DNA of 64,000 nt from Xanthomonas sp. DAR 34887 (GTDB taxonomy: Bacteria > Pseudomonadota > Gammaproteobacteria > Xanthomonadales > Xanthomonadaceae), in NCBI RefSeq assembly GCF_041245805.1, contig NZ_CP162490.1:4689001-4753000 (forward strand). Reading direction: 5' to 3'. The notes under the pieces are model-generated. The model was not told the origin of the DNA and did no database searches. It worked only from the letters and a program-made list of their open reading frames with translations. Within the stretch, counting starts at the first letter, position 1, and each line of letters opens with the position of its first letter. Both the position numbers and the translations under genes were made by a program. Below, in pieces: positions 28,168 to 36,407 of the stretch.

Positions 28168-28668
28168 ATGCGCCGTCCCTGGTCGCGCCGCCTGTTTCCG
28201 TCCTGGCCGTTGAGCGTCACCGTCACCGTGTTCTGGCTGTTGATGAGCGACAGCTTCGGCTTGGGCCAGTTGCTGTTGGGCGCGCTGCTGGGCGTAGCGG
28301 TGCCGCTGTTCGCCGCGCGCCTGGACCGCGAGTTCGCGCGCATCGGCTCGCTGCGCTCGGTGCCGAAGATGCTGTGCGTGGTCGCCTGGGACATCGTGCG
28401 CTCCAACGTGGTGGTGGCGCTGCAGGTGCTGGGTCCGGAATCGCGGCTGCACCCCGGCTTCATCTGGGTGCCGCTGGACATCGCCAACATCCACGGCATC
28501 GCCGCGCTGACCAGCATGATCACGCTGACCCCGGGCACGGTGTCGGCGGCGCTGTCGGACGACCGCAAATACCTGTTGGTGCACGTGCTGCACCTGGACG
28601 ACGCCGAGACCGTGATCCGGCAGATCAAGACGCGCTACGAAGCGCCCCTGATGGAGATCTTCCCATGA
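28168..28668 (+). CDS. mrpE: Na+/H+ antiporter Mrp subunit E
   Basis: A 166-residue subunit with two or three N-terminal membrane helices and a soluble C-terminal domain. Conserved segments are the FWLLMSDSFGLGQLLLG region near residue 20 and SMITLTPGTVSAALSDD near residue 115, then the conserved HVLHLDD. It follows mrpD and overlaps mrpF by four bases. Confidence 0.92.
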   Translation: MRRPWSRRLFPSWPLSVTVTVFWLLMSDSFGLGQLLLGALLGVAVPLFAARLDREFARIGSLRSVPKMLCVVAWDIVRSNVVVALQVLGPESRLHPGFIWVPLDIANIHGIAALTSMITLTPGTVSAALSDDRKYLLVHVLHLDDAETVIRQIKTRYEAPLMEIFP

Positions 28669-28949
28669 CCGGCCACATGTTCATCGAGACCACGATCGTG
28701 GTGTGCATGCACGTGGTGGCGCTGGCGATGCTGCTGGCGCTGTGGCGGTTGCTGCGCGGCCCGACCGTGCCCGACCGCATCCTGGCGCTGGACACGCTGT
28801 CGGTGACCGCGATCGCCGAACTGATGCTGTTCGGCATGCACCTGGATTCGCCGGTGTACTTCGAGGCGGCATTGGTCATCGCCATGCTCGGCTTCGGCAG
28901 CACCGTGGTGCTGAGCAAGTACGTGCTGCGCCGGGACATCGTCGAATGA
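28665..28949 (+). CDS. mrpF: Na+/H+ antiporter Mrp subunit F
   Basis: A 94-residue protein with three membrane helices and the family motif RGPTVPDRILALDTLSV followed by YFEAALVIAMLGFGSTV. It starts within the mrpE stop (ATGA) and overlaps mrpG. Too small to be recognised alone, but position and motif make the call firm. Confidence 0.92.
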   Translation: MTGHMFIETTIVVCMHVVALAMLLALWRLLRGPTVPDRILALDTLSVTAIAELMLFGMHLDSPVYFEAALVIAMLGFGSTVVLSKYVLRRDIVE

Positions 28950-29323
28950 TCGGGCTGCTGCAGGTCGTGCTGTCGCTGCTGCTGATCGTCGGCTGCAGCT
29001 TCATCCTGCTCGGCGCGCTGGGGCTGGTGAAGCTGTCGGACTTCTTCAAGCGCCTGCACGCGCCGACCAAGGCCAGCACGCTGGGCGTGGGCTGCGTGCT
29101 GCTGGCCTCGGTCGGCTACCACCTGTTCCTGGGCCAGGACCCGCAGCCGCGCGAACTGCTGATCACTGCATTCCTGTTCATCACCGCGCCGATCAGCGCG
29201 CACATGATGGCCAAGGCGGCGCTGTCGCTGATGATGGAACAGCGGCCGCAGGTGCCCGACAGCCGCGACCATGCCGACAAGGAAGGGCTGCCGCCGCCGG
29301 CGCAGCAGGACGACGCGCGCTAG
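28946..29323 (+). CDS. mrpG: Na+/H+ antiporter Mrp subunit G
   Basis: A 125-residue protein with three membrane helices and the conserved LGLVKLSDFFKRLHAPTKA motif in the first loop, then LFITAPISAHMMAKAA. The C-terminal 25 residues are polar and poorly conserved. It closes the mrp operon; a perfect REP palindrome pair starts 17 bases after its stop. Confidence 0.92.
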   Translation: MIGLLQVVLSLLLIVGCSFILLGALGLVKLSDFFKRLHAPTKASTLGVGCVLLASVGYHLFLGQDPQPRELLITAFLFITAPISAHMMAKAALSLMMEQRPQVPDSRDHADKEGLPPPAQQDDAR

Positions 29324-29340
29324 CCGCGCGGGCGCAGTCC

Positions 29341-29410
29341 TGTAGGAGCGGCTTCAGCCGCGACATTCACCTTCCGGAGAGGATCTGTCGCGGCTGAAGC
29401 CGCTCCTACA
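29341..29410. repeat. REP pair, perfect 24-base arms
   Basis: TGTAGGAGCGGCTTCAGCCG(CGAC) at 29341-29364 and its exact reverse complement at 29387-29410, separated by 22 bases. It fills the convergent gap between mrpG and the CaCA exchanger and can fold into two hairpins or one long stem, so it may also stop transcripts from both sides. Confidence 0.95.
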
Positions 29411-29432
29411 GGGGGCATTGCCTGCATGCGCC

Positions 29433-30383
29433 TCACCCCACCAGCGCCACTTCCAACCCGACCCACGCCAGGAACGCGACCAGCAGCACCGCGCCTTCGC
29501 CGCGGCTGATGCGCATGTCGCCGCGCAGCATCGGATACAGCACCACGCTCAGCGCCAGTGCCGCCGGCAGCTCCAAGCGTACGAACGAGGCCGGCAACGG
29601 CAGCGGACGCAATGCCGCCATGCCGCCGATCACCACCAGCAGGTTGAACAGGCTGGAGCCGAGCACATGCCCGACCACCATGTCGCCCTGCCCGCGGCGC
29701 GCGGCGGCGATGGCCGCGGCGGCTTCCGGCAGCGCGGTGCCGATCGCCACCGGCAACAGGCCGACCAGCAGCGGCGACAGGCCCCAGGCGGCACCGAGCC
29801 GCGGCGCCGCATCGACCACGAGCTTGGCGCCGAAATACAGCAGCACGATCGCGATCAGCAGGCGCAGCAGGTTCAGGCCCAGCGCGGTGCGGGTCACCGC
29901 ATAGCCGGACAGGCCGAGCTGACGCGCGGCATCCTCGCGGCGCGCGCGGCGCAGCAGGAACACCAGCACGCCGACGAAGGCCAGCAACAGCAGCCCGCCT
30001 TCCAGCCGCGAGATCGCCCCATCCAGGCCGAAGCCGATCAGCGCCAGCGTCGCCAACGCCAGCATCAACAGCAACGGCGCCAGCATCCGCGTGCGCACCA
30101 GCAGCGGCGCCGCCAGCGCGGCCAGCGCCAGGGTCAGGCCGAGGTTGGCGATGTTGCTGCCGACCGCGTTGCCCAGCGCCAGATCCTGTGCGCCGACAAT
30201 GTAGGCGCGCATATTGACCGCCATTTCCGGCAGCGAGGTCCCGAACGCCACCAGCAGCAGGCCGGCGACGAACGGCGAAGCGCCGCAGCGCTGCGCCAGG
30301 CCCGAGGCCGCCTTGACGATCGAATCGCCGCCCAAGGCCAGCAACAGCAGTCCCACCAGCACCAAGCCGATCGCGCTCGCCAT
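29433..30383 (-). CDS. CaCA-family Ca2+/Na+ exchanger
   Basis: A 316-residue cation/Ca2+ exchanger with about ten helices in two inverted repeats. The alpha-repeat motifs are LLVAFGTSLPEMAVN then GNAVGSNIANLGL in the first half, and LPVAIGTALPEAAAA then GHVLGSSLFNLL in the second. The acidic residues in the two LPE motifs bind the cation. It resembles E. coli YrbG. The ATG at 30383 is preferred because GAGGGG lies about ten bases upstream. Role: Ca2+ or Na+ balance, in keeping with the adjacent Mrp operon. A -10-like TAGAAT lies upstream without a convincing -35. Confidence 0.92.
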   Translation of the reverse strand: MASAIGLVLVGLLLLALGGDSIVKAASGLAQRCGASPFVAGLLLVAFGTSLPEMAVNMRAYIVGAQDLALGNAVGSNIANLGLTLALAALAAPLLVRTRMLAPLLLMLALATLALIGFGLDGAISRLEGGLLLLAFVGVLVFLLRRARREDAARQLGLSGYAVTRTALGLNLLRLLIAIVLLYFGAKLVVDAAPRLGAAWGLSPLLVGLLPVAIGTALPEAAAAIAAARRGQGDMVVGHVLGSSLFNLLVVIGGMAALRPLPLPASFVRLELPAALALSVVLYPMLRGDMRISRGEGAVLLVAFLAWVGLEVALVG

Positions 30384-30653
30384 CGCCCATCCCCTCGCCA
30401 TTACGATGCGCGATTCTATGCGCAGCGCGGATGATGCGGCTGTCATCGTGGCGGTGGCGGGCCAGAGGCATTGCCATGTGGCCTGAGGCATGGCCGAGTG
30501 GATTGTTCGAGCCGTGCAGCGACGACATCGCTCGCGGCCTTGGCGGAGGCTCGCCCGGAGTCGCTACTGAAAACTGCTGGCTGGTTGCGTGGTAGCACTC
30601 AGAGCGGTCTGGGCCATCGGCCCCGACGGCTATCCGGGTCCACCGATGTGTTT

Positions 30654-30729
30654 GTCGCGGCTGAAGCCGCTCCTACAGTGCACCCAGCCAACATACCGCA
30701 GCGCCTGTAGGAGCGGCTTCAGCCGCGAC
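30654..30729. repeat. REP pair with TGCACCCAGCC spacer
   Basis: Arms at 30654-30677 and 30706-30729 are the same 24-base palindrome as at 29341 but in outward order. The spacer begins with TGCACCCAGCC, as in other copies at 12431, 61326 and 61450. The rest of the 30384-30790 gap holds nothing else I can support apart from a TAGAAT-like -10 box for the exchanger gene. Confidence 0.92.
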
Positions 30730-30790
30730 GCGCCAGGCCAACCGCGCCGGCTGGTTTATGGCATCGCCGTCGAAGACCATGGCGATTCCG

Positions 30791-31453
30791 TTAGCCGCAG
30801 CCTTCCACGTAATCCACCTGCGGCGGCAGGCCGACGCGCCACGCCGTCGCCTTGCCCGCGGCGTCGGTCTCGAACACCAGTACGCCGGGATGGTCTGCAG
30901 CGCTGCGGATGCGCAGCACCTTGCCGCCTTCGATGTACTTGTGCGGCTGCTCTTCCACGCGTCCGGCGTACAGCGTGCGCAATTGCGCCAGGTCCATGCC
31001 GACCTTGCCGCCGCCCGGCGCGGTTTCCTTGGCGGTGCGCACGTCGTAGCGCACCAGCTTGTCGGCTTCGAACATCAGGCCGAAGTCGTTGCCGCCCCTG
31101 GCCCAGCGCGGCCTGAGGACATGGCAGCCGCCCGCTTCGCCGGGCTGCCCATCGAGTTCGCCGCCCCAGGCCGCGCGTGCCTGCGCCGCGCTCATGCCCA
31201 GGCGCAGGTCGCCATAGCCGTCCTCGCGCGCCAGCTGGCGCTCGGCCGGGGCCATTTCCGGCGGCATCGCCGCCGCGGGGGCCTGCGCCGGCGGCACGTC
31301 GGCATCGGGCTGGTCCAGCGTCGGCGGCGGCAAGCCGCCATCGTCTGCCGTGCTGGCCGCGGGGGCCGAAGTCGGTTGCTGCGGCGGCGGTGCCTTGTCG
31401 CAAGCGCTCAGCGCGAGCAGCAGCACTGCAGCGGCAGGAAGGGTCGGCTTCAT
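30791..31453 (-). CDS. Predicted lipoprotein of unknown function
   Basis: A 220-residue protein with lipobox LALSAC (Cys18) and a proline/alanine-rich linker to about residue 65. A globular domain of about 150 residues follows, with GDLRLGMSAAQARAAWGG. That last pattern (G-x-L-x-x-G-M-[ST]-x-x-x-x-x-x-x-[WL]) recalls SmpA/OmlA-like and related small periplasmic domains, but the match is weak. C-terminal cysteine in YVEGCG could pair with the cysteine in GGCHVLRP. Function unknown. Confidence 0.78.
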   Translation of the reverse strand: MKPTLPAAAVLLLALSACDKAPPPQQPTSAPAASTADDGGLPPPTLDQPDADVPPAQAPAAAMPPEMAPAERQLAREDGYGDLRLGMSAAQARAAWGGELDGQPGEAGGCHVLRPRWARGGNDFGLMFEADKLVRYDVRTAKETAPGGGKVGMDLAQLRTLYAGRVEEQPHKYIEGGKVLRIRSAADHPGVLVFETDAAGKATAWRVGLPPQVDYVEGCG

Positions 31454-31632
31454 CGCAGTTCCTCGCAAGAGCAGCGCATAGGCTAGCGCGCGCGCCGTGC
31501 GCATGCACTGACTGGCGTTGCGGAACCGCGACGCGGACCGGTCATCCCATCGTGATCGCCATGGCTCGCGATGGCAGTGCGGCTGTGCCAGGGCCAGTTC
31601 TGAAGCGGGAAATGGACCTGAAACCAAAATCG

Positions 31633-31710
31633 GAGTTGGAGTTGGAGTTGAAACTGGCGCCGCAGCCGCAGCCGCAGCCGAAGCCGAAGCCGAAGCCGAA
31701 GCCGAAGCAA
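31633..31710. repeat. Hexanucleotide microsatellite
   Basis: Three tandem GAGTTG units (31633-31650), three CAGCCG units (31663-31680) and four AAGCCG units (31681-31704) follow one another in a gap of 511 bases (31454-31964) that otherwise holds no supported gene. The repeat period is six, so changes in number would not shift a reading frame. A plus-strand frame through it would read LELELK, PQPQPQ, PKPKPKPK, but it lacks a convincing ribosome binding site. Confidence 0.85.
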
Positions 31711-31964
31711 AAATAACGATCGGCGTCGGCAGACGATCCACATGCCCCATACGCGTCGCATGCGATCAATGCAGCGCATGCGGCTTCGCGGCAGTCAGCG
31801 CAGGAGGTCGGCAACGGCGCCGAGGTCTCGCGTCGGAACGCATCGCGTCGCACCACATCACGCGCTGCCGCCCGCACGCGCCTCCCACCAGCGCCGCCGT
31901 GCGGCGCCTGTCATCAGCGTTTCACCGCCGACCGCCAAGCTTTGCCCCTTCCGGCACCGCTGCC

Positions 31965-32486
31965 ATGCATCCGCGCAAGACCGCCCTCGCCCTCGCGGCA
32001 CTGCAATCCCACGCCGCGCCGCTGGACATGCGCCAGCGCCGAGTCCTGATCCTGGCCGATGGCCAGCGCAGCATCGACGAACTGGCCGCGCTGGGCGGCA
32101 GCAATGCCGCGGCGATCGTGCAAGCGCTGATGCAGCAGGGCTATCTGGACGACGGCCGCGCAACCGAGGCACCGCCCCCGGCCACACCGGCGCCGACGCC
32201 AGCGCCGGCCATTGCATCCACGGATCCGCGCCGTGCCTTGCTCAACGCGCGTTTGTATCTGCTGGACCTGCTGCAACTGCAGCGCCACCCGGCCTCGCGC
32301 CCGCTGCAGCAGCAGTTGCGCGACGCGCGCGAGGAGGCCGCCACGCTGCAGGCGATCGCCGACGCGCTGCGCGCGATGCCGCAAATGACCTCCGAGCGCT
32401 ATGCGCAACGCATCCGCGAGCGCGTGCTGGAGGTGCTGCCGGCACCGCTGCACGCGTCGCTGAACGCCTCGCCGGAAGCGGCCTGA
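31965..32486 (+). CDS. Hypothetical protein
   Basis: A 173-residue cytoplasmic protein. Residues about 1-65 resemble a winged-helix-like fold (RRVLILADGQRSIDEL, then AAIVQALMQQGYLDD), the pattern seen in small domains that end in a short beta hairpin. A proline/alanine linker (66-85) and a helical C-terminal half rich in arginine and leucine follow. I do not recognise a family. It converges with hmgA with 11 bases between stops. The ATG at 31965 is chosen because the upstream frame runs through the microsatellite. Confidence 0.68.
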   Translation: MHPRKTALALAALQSHAAPLDMRQRRVLILADGQRSIDELAALGGSNAAAIVQALMQQGYLDDGRATEAPPPATPAPTPAPAIASTDPRRALLNARLYLLDLLQLQRHPASRPLQQQLRDAREEAATLQAIADALRAMPQMTSERYAQRIRERVLEVLPAPLHASLNASPEAA

Positions 32487-32497
32487 GGCAAGCGCGC

Positions 32498-33796
32498 TCA
32501 GGGCGCGCGGAAATTGCGCCGCAGGCCCTGCCAGCACTGCTGGTAGTCGCGCTGGCGATGCGCTGCCGCCAGCGCTTGCGCGGTCGGACGCAGCACCGCG
32601 CGGGTCTCGAACATGAAGGCCATGGTGTCGGCGATCACGTCCGGCCGCGACAGATCGGCCTGCGAGGCCTTGTCGAAGGTCGCCGCATCCGGGCCGTGCC
32701 CGCTCATGCAGTTGTGCAACGACGCCCCGCCGGGCGCGAAGCCTTCGGCCTTGGCGTCGTAGACGCCATGCACCAGTCCCATGAACTCGCTGGCCACGTT
32801 GCGGTGGAACCATGGCGGGCGGAACGTGTGCTGCGCCACCAGCCAGCGCGGCGGGAAGATCGCGAAGTCCAGGTTGGCGGTGCCCGGCGTGTCGCTGGGC
32901 GCGGTGAGCACGGTGAAGATGCTCGGATCGGGGTGATCGAAACTGATCGAGCCGATCGTGTTGAAGCGGCGCAGGTCGTACTTGTACGGCGCGTAGTTGC
33001 CGTGCCAGGCGACCACGTCCAGCGGCGAATGCGCGATCGGTGCCTGCCACAGATGGCCCTGGAACTTGGCGATCAGCGCGAAGTCGCCTTCGTCCTCTTC
33101 GTGGGCGGCCACCGGGGTCAGGAAATCGCGCGGATTGGCCAGCCCGTTGGCGCCGATCGGCCCCAGGTCCGGCAACCGCAGCAGCGCGCCGAAGTTCTCG
33201 CATACGTAGCCGCGCGCCTGGCCATCGGGCAGCGCGACGCGGAATCGCACGCCGCGCGGGATCACCGCGATTTCCTGCGGCTCCAGGTCGAGCGTGCCCA
33301 GTTCGGTGCACAGCTGCAGCCGGCCTAGCTGCGGCACGATCAGCAGTTCGGCGTCGGCGTTGTAGAAGAAACGTCCCTGCATCGAGGCATTCGCCGCATA
33401 CAGATGCACCGCCACGCCGTGCTGCGCGGCGGCCGAGCCGTTGCCGGCCATCGTGTACAGGCCATCGACGAAATCCACCGGGGCCTGCGGCAGCGGCAAC
33501 GGGCTCCAGCGCAGTTGGTCCGGCGACACCGGCCCGGCATCAAAGTCGTTGTGGAAGCCGCCGGCCTGCATGTACGCGGCGAACGTGCCATGCACCGCCG
33601 CCGGGCGGATCCGGTACAGCCAGCTGCGCCGGTTGACGCCGCGTGGGGCGGTGAACGCGGTGCCCGACAGCTGTTCGGCGTACAGGCCATGGGCCACGCG
33701 CTGCGGCGAGTTCTGCCCGACCGGCAGCGCGCCCGGCACCGCCTCCGTGGCGAATTCGTTGCCGAAGCCTGACATGTAGCGAGGATGGTCATGCAT
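32498..33796 (-). CDS. hmgA: Homogentisate 1,2-dioxygenase
   Basis: A 432-residue cupin-fold iron enzyme that opens the ring of homogentisate to maleylacetoacetate in tyrosine/phenylalanine breakdown. N-terminal SGFGNEFATEA is diagnostic. Iron ligands lie in the C-terminal part: WFHRNVASEFMGLV provides His and Glu, and NCMSGHGPDA the second His. It follows hppD by 94 bases on the same strand; a stem-loop sits in the gap. A later in-frame start (MSGFGNEF, seven codons on) is possible. Confidence 0.96.
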   Translation of the reverse strand: MHDHPRYMSGFGNEFATEAVPGALPVGQNSPQRVAHGLYAEQLSGTAFTAPRGVNRRSWLYRIRPAAVHGTFAAYMQAGGFHNDFDAGPVSPDQLRWSPLPLPQAPVDFVDGLYTMAGNGSAAAQHGVAVHLYAANASMQGRFFYNADAELLIVPQLGRLQLCTELGTLDLEPQEIAVIPRGVRFRVALPDGQARGYVCENFGALLRLPDLGPIGANGLANPRDFLTPVAAHEEDEGDFALIAKFQGHLWQAPIAHSPLDVVAWHGNYAPYKYDLRRFNTIGSISFDHPDPSIFTVLTAPSDTPGTANLDFAIFPPRWLVAQHTFRPPWFHRNVASEFMGLVHGVYDAKAEGFAPGGASLHNCMSGHGPDAATFDKASQADLSRPDVIADTMAFMFETRAVLRPTAQALAAAHRQRDYQQCWQGLRRNFRAP

Positions 33797-33817
33797 ATGC
33801 TTGAGCCTTGGATATCA

Positions 33818-33844
33818 AGCCCCTCTCCCATCGGGAGAGGGGCT
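33818..33844. repeat. Perfect hairpin between hppD and hmgA
   Basis: AGCCCCTCTCCC and GGGAGAGGGGCT pair exactly over a three-base loop. The same palindrome heads the longer repeats at 42867 and 55109, so it is a solo core of that family. Being inside an operon it could stabilise or attenuate the message. Confidence 0.85.
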
Positions 33845-33890
33845 AACGCCACTGTCGGAAGTCTCCGCGATGCGCTGTCAGCGTCATCCG

Positions 33891-35003
33891 TCAGAGCACG
33901 CCGCGCTTCATCTGGTCGCGCTCGATGCTCTCGAACAGCGCCTGGAAGTTGCCTTCGCCGAAGCCTTCGTTGCCCTTGCGCTGGATGATCTCGAAGAAGA
34001 TCGGGCCGATGCAGTTCTGGGTGAAGATCTGCAGCAGCTTGCGCTGCTTGGTCTCCGGATCGGCGTCGATCAGGATCTTGTTCCTGGCCAGCCGCGCCAC
34101 GTCTTCGCCATGGTTGGGGATGCGCTGGTCGATCACCTCGAAGTAGGCGTCGGGGGTGTCCAGGAATTCCACGCCGGCCGCGCGCATCCGCTCCACGGTT
34201 TCGTAGATGTCGTCGGTGAAGCAGGCGATGTGCTGGATGCCTTCGCCATGGTAGGCGTCGAGGTATTCGTTGATCTGACTCTTCGGATCGGAGGACTCGT
34301 TGAGCGGGATGCGCACCACGCCGTCCGGTGCGGTCATCGCCTTGGAGATCAGGCCGGTCTTGGCGCCCTTGATGTCGAAGTAGCGGATCTCGCGGAAGTT
34401 GAACAGGCGCTCGTAGTAGTCCGACCAGCGCTGCATGTTGCCGAAATAGAGATTGTGGGTCAGGTGGTCGATGAAGGTCAGGCCGAAGCCGGCCGGCTGC
34501 TGGTCGGCACCGGGGACCGGTTCGAAATCCGCGTACACCGACCCCTTCTCGCCGTAGCGGTCCACCAGATACAACATGCAGTCGCCGATGCCCTTGACCA
34601 CCGGCGCCGGCACCGCACGGGTATCGGCCTTGTCGGCGATGGCTTCGCCGCCGTTCTCCAAGACCTTGGCGAACACCTCGTCGGCCGGATGCCGGAAGCG
34701 GATCGCGAAGCCGCAGGCGCACGGACCGTGCGCGGCGGCGAAATCGGCGGCGAACGAATCCGGGTCCTCGTTGAGCAGGAAGTTGACCCCGCCCTGCCGG
34801 TACAGGGTGATCGCGCGGCTGCGGTGGCGCAGCACCGCGCTGAAGCCCATGCTGCGGAAATAGGCGTGCAGCTGTTCGCCCTGCCCGGCCGGCGCGGCGA
34901 ACTCGACGAATTCGAAGCCGTCGATGCCCATCGGGTTCTCGAAGGTGGTGACCTGCATGCCCAGGTTGGCCGGCTGGGACGGATACTGCGGTTGTGCGCT
35001 CAT
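33891..35003 (-). CDS. hppD: 4-hydroxyphenylpyruvate dioxygenase
   Basis: A 370-residue two-domain vicinal-oxygen-chelate enzyme that converts 4-hydroxyphenylpyruvate to homogentisate. The iron ligands are visible in the C-terminal domain: HLTHNLYFG-type first His (DHLTHNLY), second His in GIQHIACFTDD, and Glu in PIFFEIIQRKG. The C-terminal helix GFGEGNFQALFESIE gates the active site. It is divergent from a MarR regulator across a 134-base gap with promoter and operator candidates, and hmgA follows. Confidence 0.97.
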   Translation of the reverse strand: MSAQPQYPSQPANLGMQVTTFENPMGIDGFEFVEFAAPAGQGEQLHAYFRSMGFSAVLRHRSRAITLYRQGGVNFLLNEDPDSFAADFAAAHGPCACGFAIRFRHPADEVFAKVLENGGEAIADKADTRAVPAPVVKGIGDCMLYLVDRYGEKGSVYADFEPVPGADQQPAGFGLTFIDHLTHNLYFGNMQRWSDYYERLFNFREIRYFDIKGAKTGLISKAMTAPDGVVRIPLNESSDPKSQINEYLDAYHGEGIQHIACFTDDIYETVERMRAAGVEFLDTPDAYFEVIDQRIPNHGEDVARLARNKILIDADPETKQRKLLQIFTQNCIGPIFFEIIQRKGNEGFGEGNFQALFESIERDQMKRGVL

Positions 35004-35037
35004 GGCTCGTCTCCTGGAGGACGCGGGCAGCGACCGG

Positions 35038-35049
35038 CCGAAATTTCGG
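35038..35049. promoter_or_regulatory. CCGAAATTTCGG palindrome in the hppD leader
   Basis: A perfect 12-base palindrome lies between the predicted hppD promoter and its start codon. It is AT-centred in a GC-rich region and could be a second operator or an mRNA hairpin. Its sequence does not match the MarR candidate site, so another regulator would be needed. Confidence 0.35.
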
Positions 35050-35095
35050 ATGCGGACGGACGCCAGACTCGCGAGAATGGACAGTAGTCTCCTCC

Positions 35096-35124
35096 GTTAT
35101 AGTTACAAATGAAACCACCAGCAA
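35096..35124 (-). promoter_or_regulatory. hppD promoter with MarR-type operator
   Basis: On the minus strand, TTGCTG (35124-35119) and TATAAC (35101-35096) are 17 bases apart. The spacer contains the palindrome GTTTCATTTGTAAC (35115-35102), which fits GTT-N-CA-NN-TG-N-AAC. A dimeric MarR protein bound there would cover the promoter. The divergently coded MarR gene begins 23 bases from the operator, so it may repress itself as well. Binding is inferred. Confidence 0.6.
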
Positions 35125-35137
35125 GGTGCAATGCAGC

Positions 35138-35626
35138 ATGACGTCGATCCCCCCTCACACCCCGCCCGTTCCCGAACAGCCGTCGCTCGACCTCGAGCAG
35201 TTCCTGCCTTACCGCATCAGCGTGCTGTCCAACCGGATCAGCAGCAACATCGCCCGCGTCTACGGCGAGCGCTACGGCATGGCGGTGACCGAATGGCGGG
35301 TGATGGCGGTGCTGGCGCTGTATCCGGGGCTGTCGGCCGGCGAGGTGTCCGAGCGCACCGCGATGGACAAGGTGGCGGTGAGCCGCGCGGTGGCGCGCCT
35401 GCTGGAGCGCGGCTTCATCCAGCGCGAGACCCATGGCGACGACCGCCGCCGCTCGGTGCTGCACCTGTCGGACGCGGGGGTGGAGGTCTACCAGGTGGTC
35501 GCGCCGATGGTGCTGGAATGCGAGCGCCGCCTGCTGGCGCCGTTCAGCGAGGAGGAGCAGCGCGTGCTGAACCGGCTGATCGACCGGCTGGCGGCCGAGG
35601 GGTTGCCGAGCATGACCGGCAAGTGA
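35138..35626 (+). CDS. MarR-family transcriptional regulator
   Basis: A 162-residue winged-helix regulator. The DNA-binding part covers about residues 50-125: recognition helix VSERTAMDKVAVSRAVARLL, wing THGDDRRRSVLHLSDAG with the DxRxxx pattern. Helices at both ends form the dimer. It is divergent from hppD and close to a GTT-N-CA-NN-TG-N-AAC operator, so it probably controls tyrosine catabolism in response to an aromatic ligand such as homogentisate or 4-hydroxyphenylpyruvate. The start at 35138 gives the usual MarR length. Confidence 0.9.
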   Translation: MTSIPPHTPPVPEQPSLDLEQFLPYRISVLSNRISSNIARVYGERYGMAVTEWRVMAVLALYPGLSAGEVSERTAMDKVAVSRAVARLLERGFIQRETHGDDRRRSVLHLSDAGVEVYQVVAPMVLECERRLLAPFSEEEQRVLNRLIDRLAAEGLPSMTGK

Positions 35627-35667
35627 GACGCGGCGCCTGGCTGACGCGGGCGTTGCCGCAAGTCCTG

Positions 35668-35735
35668 TGTAGGAGCGGCTTCAGCCGCGACAGGCGTTAT
35701 CGGTAACGCCTGTCGCGGCTGAAGCCGCTCCTACA
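35668..35735. repeat. REP pair forming one 68-base palindrome
   Basis: The two 24-base arms (35668-35691 and 35712-35735) are joined by AGGCGTTA-TCGG-TAACGCCT, so the whole 68 bases form one stem of 32 pairs with a four-base loop. It lies in the convergent gap after the MarR gene and can serve as a bidirectional barrier. Confidence 0.95.
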
Positions 35736-35782
35736 GGAAGCACGGCTTTTGAGCGATCCGGGAAAGCGCCCGGCCGCTGCCC

Positions 35783-36391
35783 TCAGGTCTTCGGCGGCGC
35801 CCACTGCTTGAGGAAGTCGAAGAACTTCTTGCGGTCGTAGCCCTTGCCCTTTTCCAGCTCGCCGGTGAACTGCGAATGCAGCAGCTTGCCGTCGGCATCG
35901 AGCACCAGCAGGTGCGGATAGGCCTCGATCTTCGGATACTGGGCCAGGAACGCTTCGTTCTTGTTCTCGTCGCTGTAGTTGACCTTGACCCACACGTAGT
36001 TGGCGTCGCGGAAGCTGCGCACCTCGGCGTCGCCCTCGATGAACTCGTCGAGGATGTGGCACCACGAGCACCACTCGCCGCCGATGTCGAGCAGGATGCG
36101 CTTGCCGCCGCGCTTGGCTTCCACTTCGGCCGTTTCCAGGTCGTTGGCCGGATCGCGGTTCGGATCGAACTGAGCGCCCAAGGCCGCCGCCGCGGCCACG
36201 TCGGCAGCGGCGGGCGTGTTGCCCGAGGCCACCGGCTGGTTGGGATCGGCCACCGGCGGCTTCTGCACCGAGGTGTCCAGCGGCTTGGCCGGCGCCTGTT
36301 CGGCCTCCGGCGCAGGCGCCTTGTCGCAGCCGCTCAGGGCCAGCATCAGCGCCGCCGCGCCGCCTATCGTCTTGATCGTCTTGTTCGACAT
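35783..36391 (-). CDS. Thioredoxin-fold lipoprotein
   Basis: A 202-residue protein with lipobox LALSGC (Cys22), a long proline/alanine linker (25-75), and a thioredoxin-like domain with CSWC in GEWCSWCHILDEF. The CSWCH pattern is typical of DUF255/YyaL-like and thiol:disulfide interchange proteins. It would act at the periplasmic face of a membrane, probably reducing or isomerising disulfides. It lies 16 bases after the POT transporter stop, on the same strand, so may be co-transcribed. Confidence 0.87.
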   Translation of the reverse strand: MSNKTIKTIGGAAALMLALSGCDKAPAPEAEQAPAKPLDTSVQKPPVADPNQPVASGNTPAAADVAAAAALGAQFDPNRDPANDLETAEVEAKRGGKRILLDIGGEWCSWCHILDEFIEGDAEVRSFRDANYVWVKVNYSDENKNEAFLAQYPKIEAYPHLLVLDADGKLLHSQFTGELEKGKGYDRKKFFDFLKQWAPPKT

Positions 36392-36407
36392 TGCGATCTA
36401 CCTCACG

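Noticed and set aside
30489..30520. tRNA-like phrase GGCATGGCCGAGTGG after the CaCA start region
   Set aside because: It resembles the D-arm of tRNA-Leu/Ser, but no acceptor stem, anticodon arm or GGTTCGAATCC-type T-arm follows at the proper distance.
31560..31715. Plus-strand 51-codon frame with KPKPKPK and LELELK
   Set aside because: It is driven by the microsatellite, lacks a ribosome binding site and has no homology pattern; kept only as a repeat finding.
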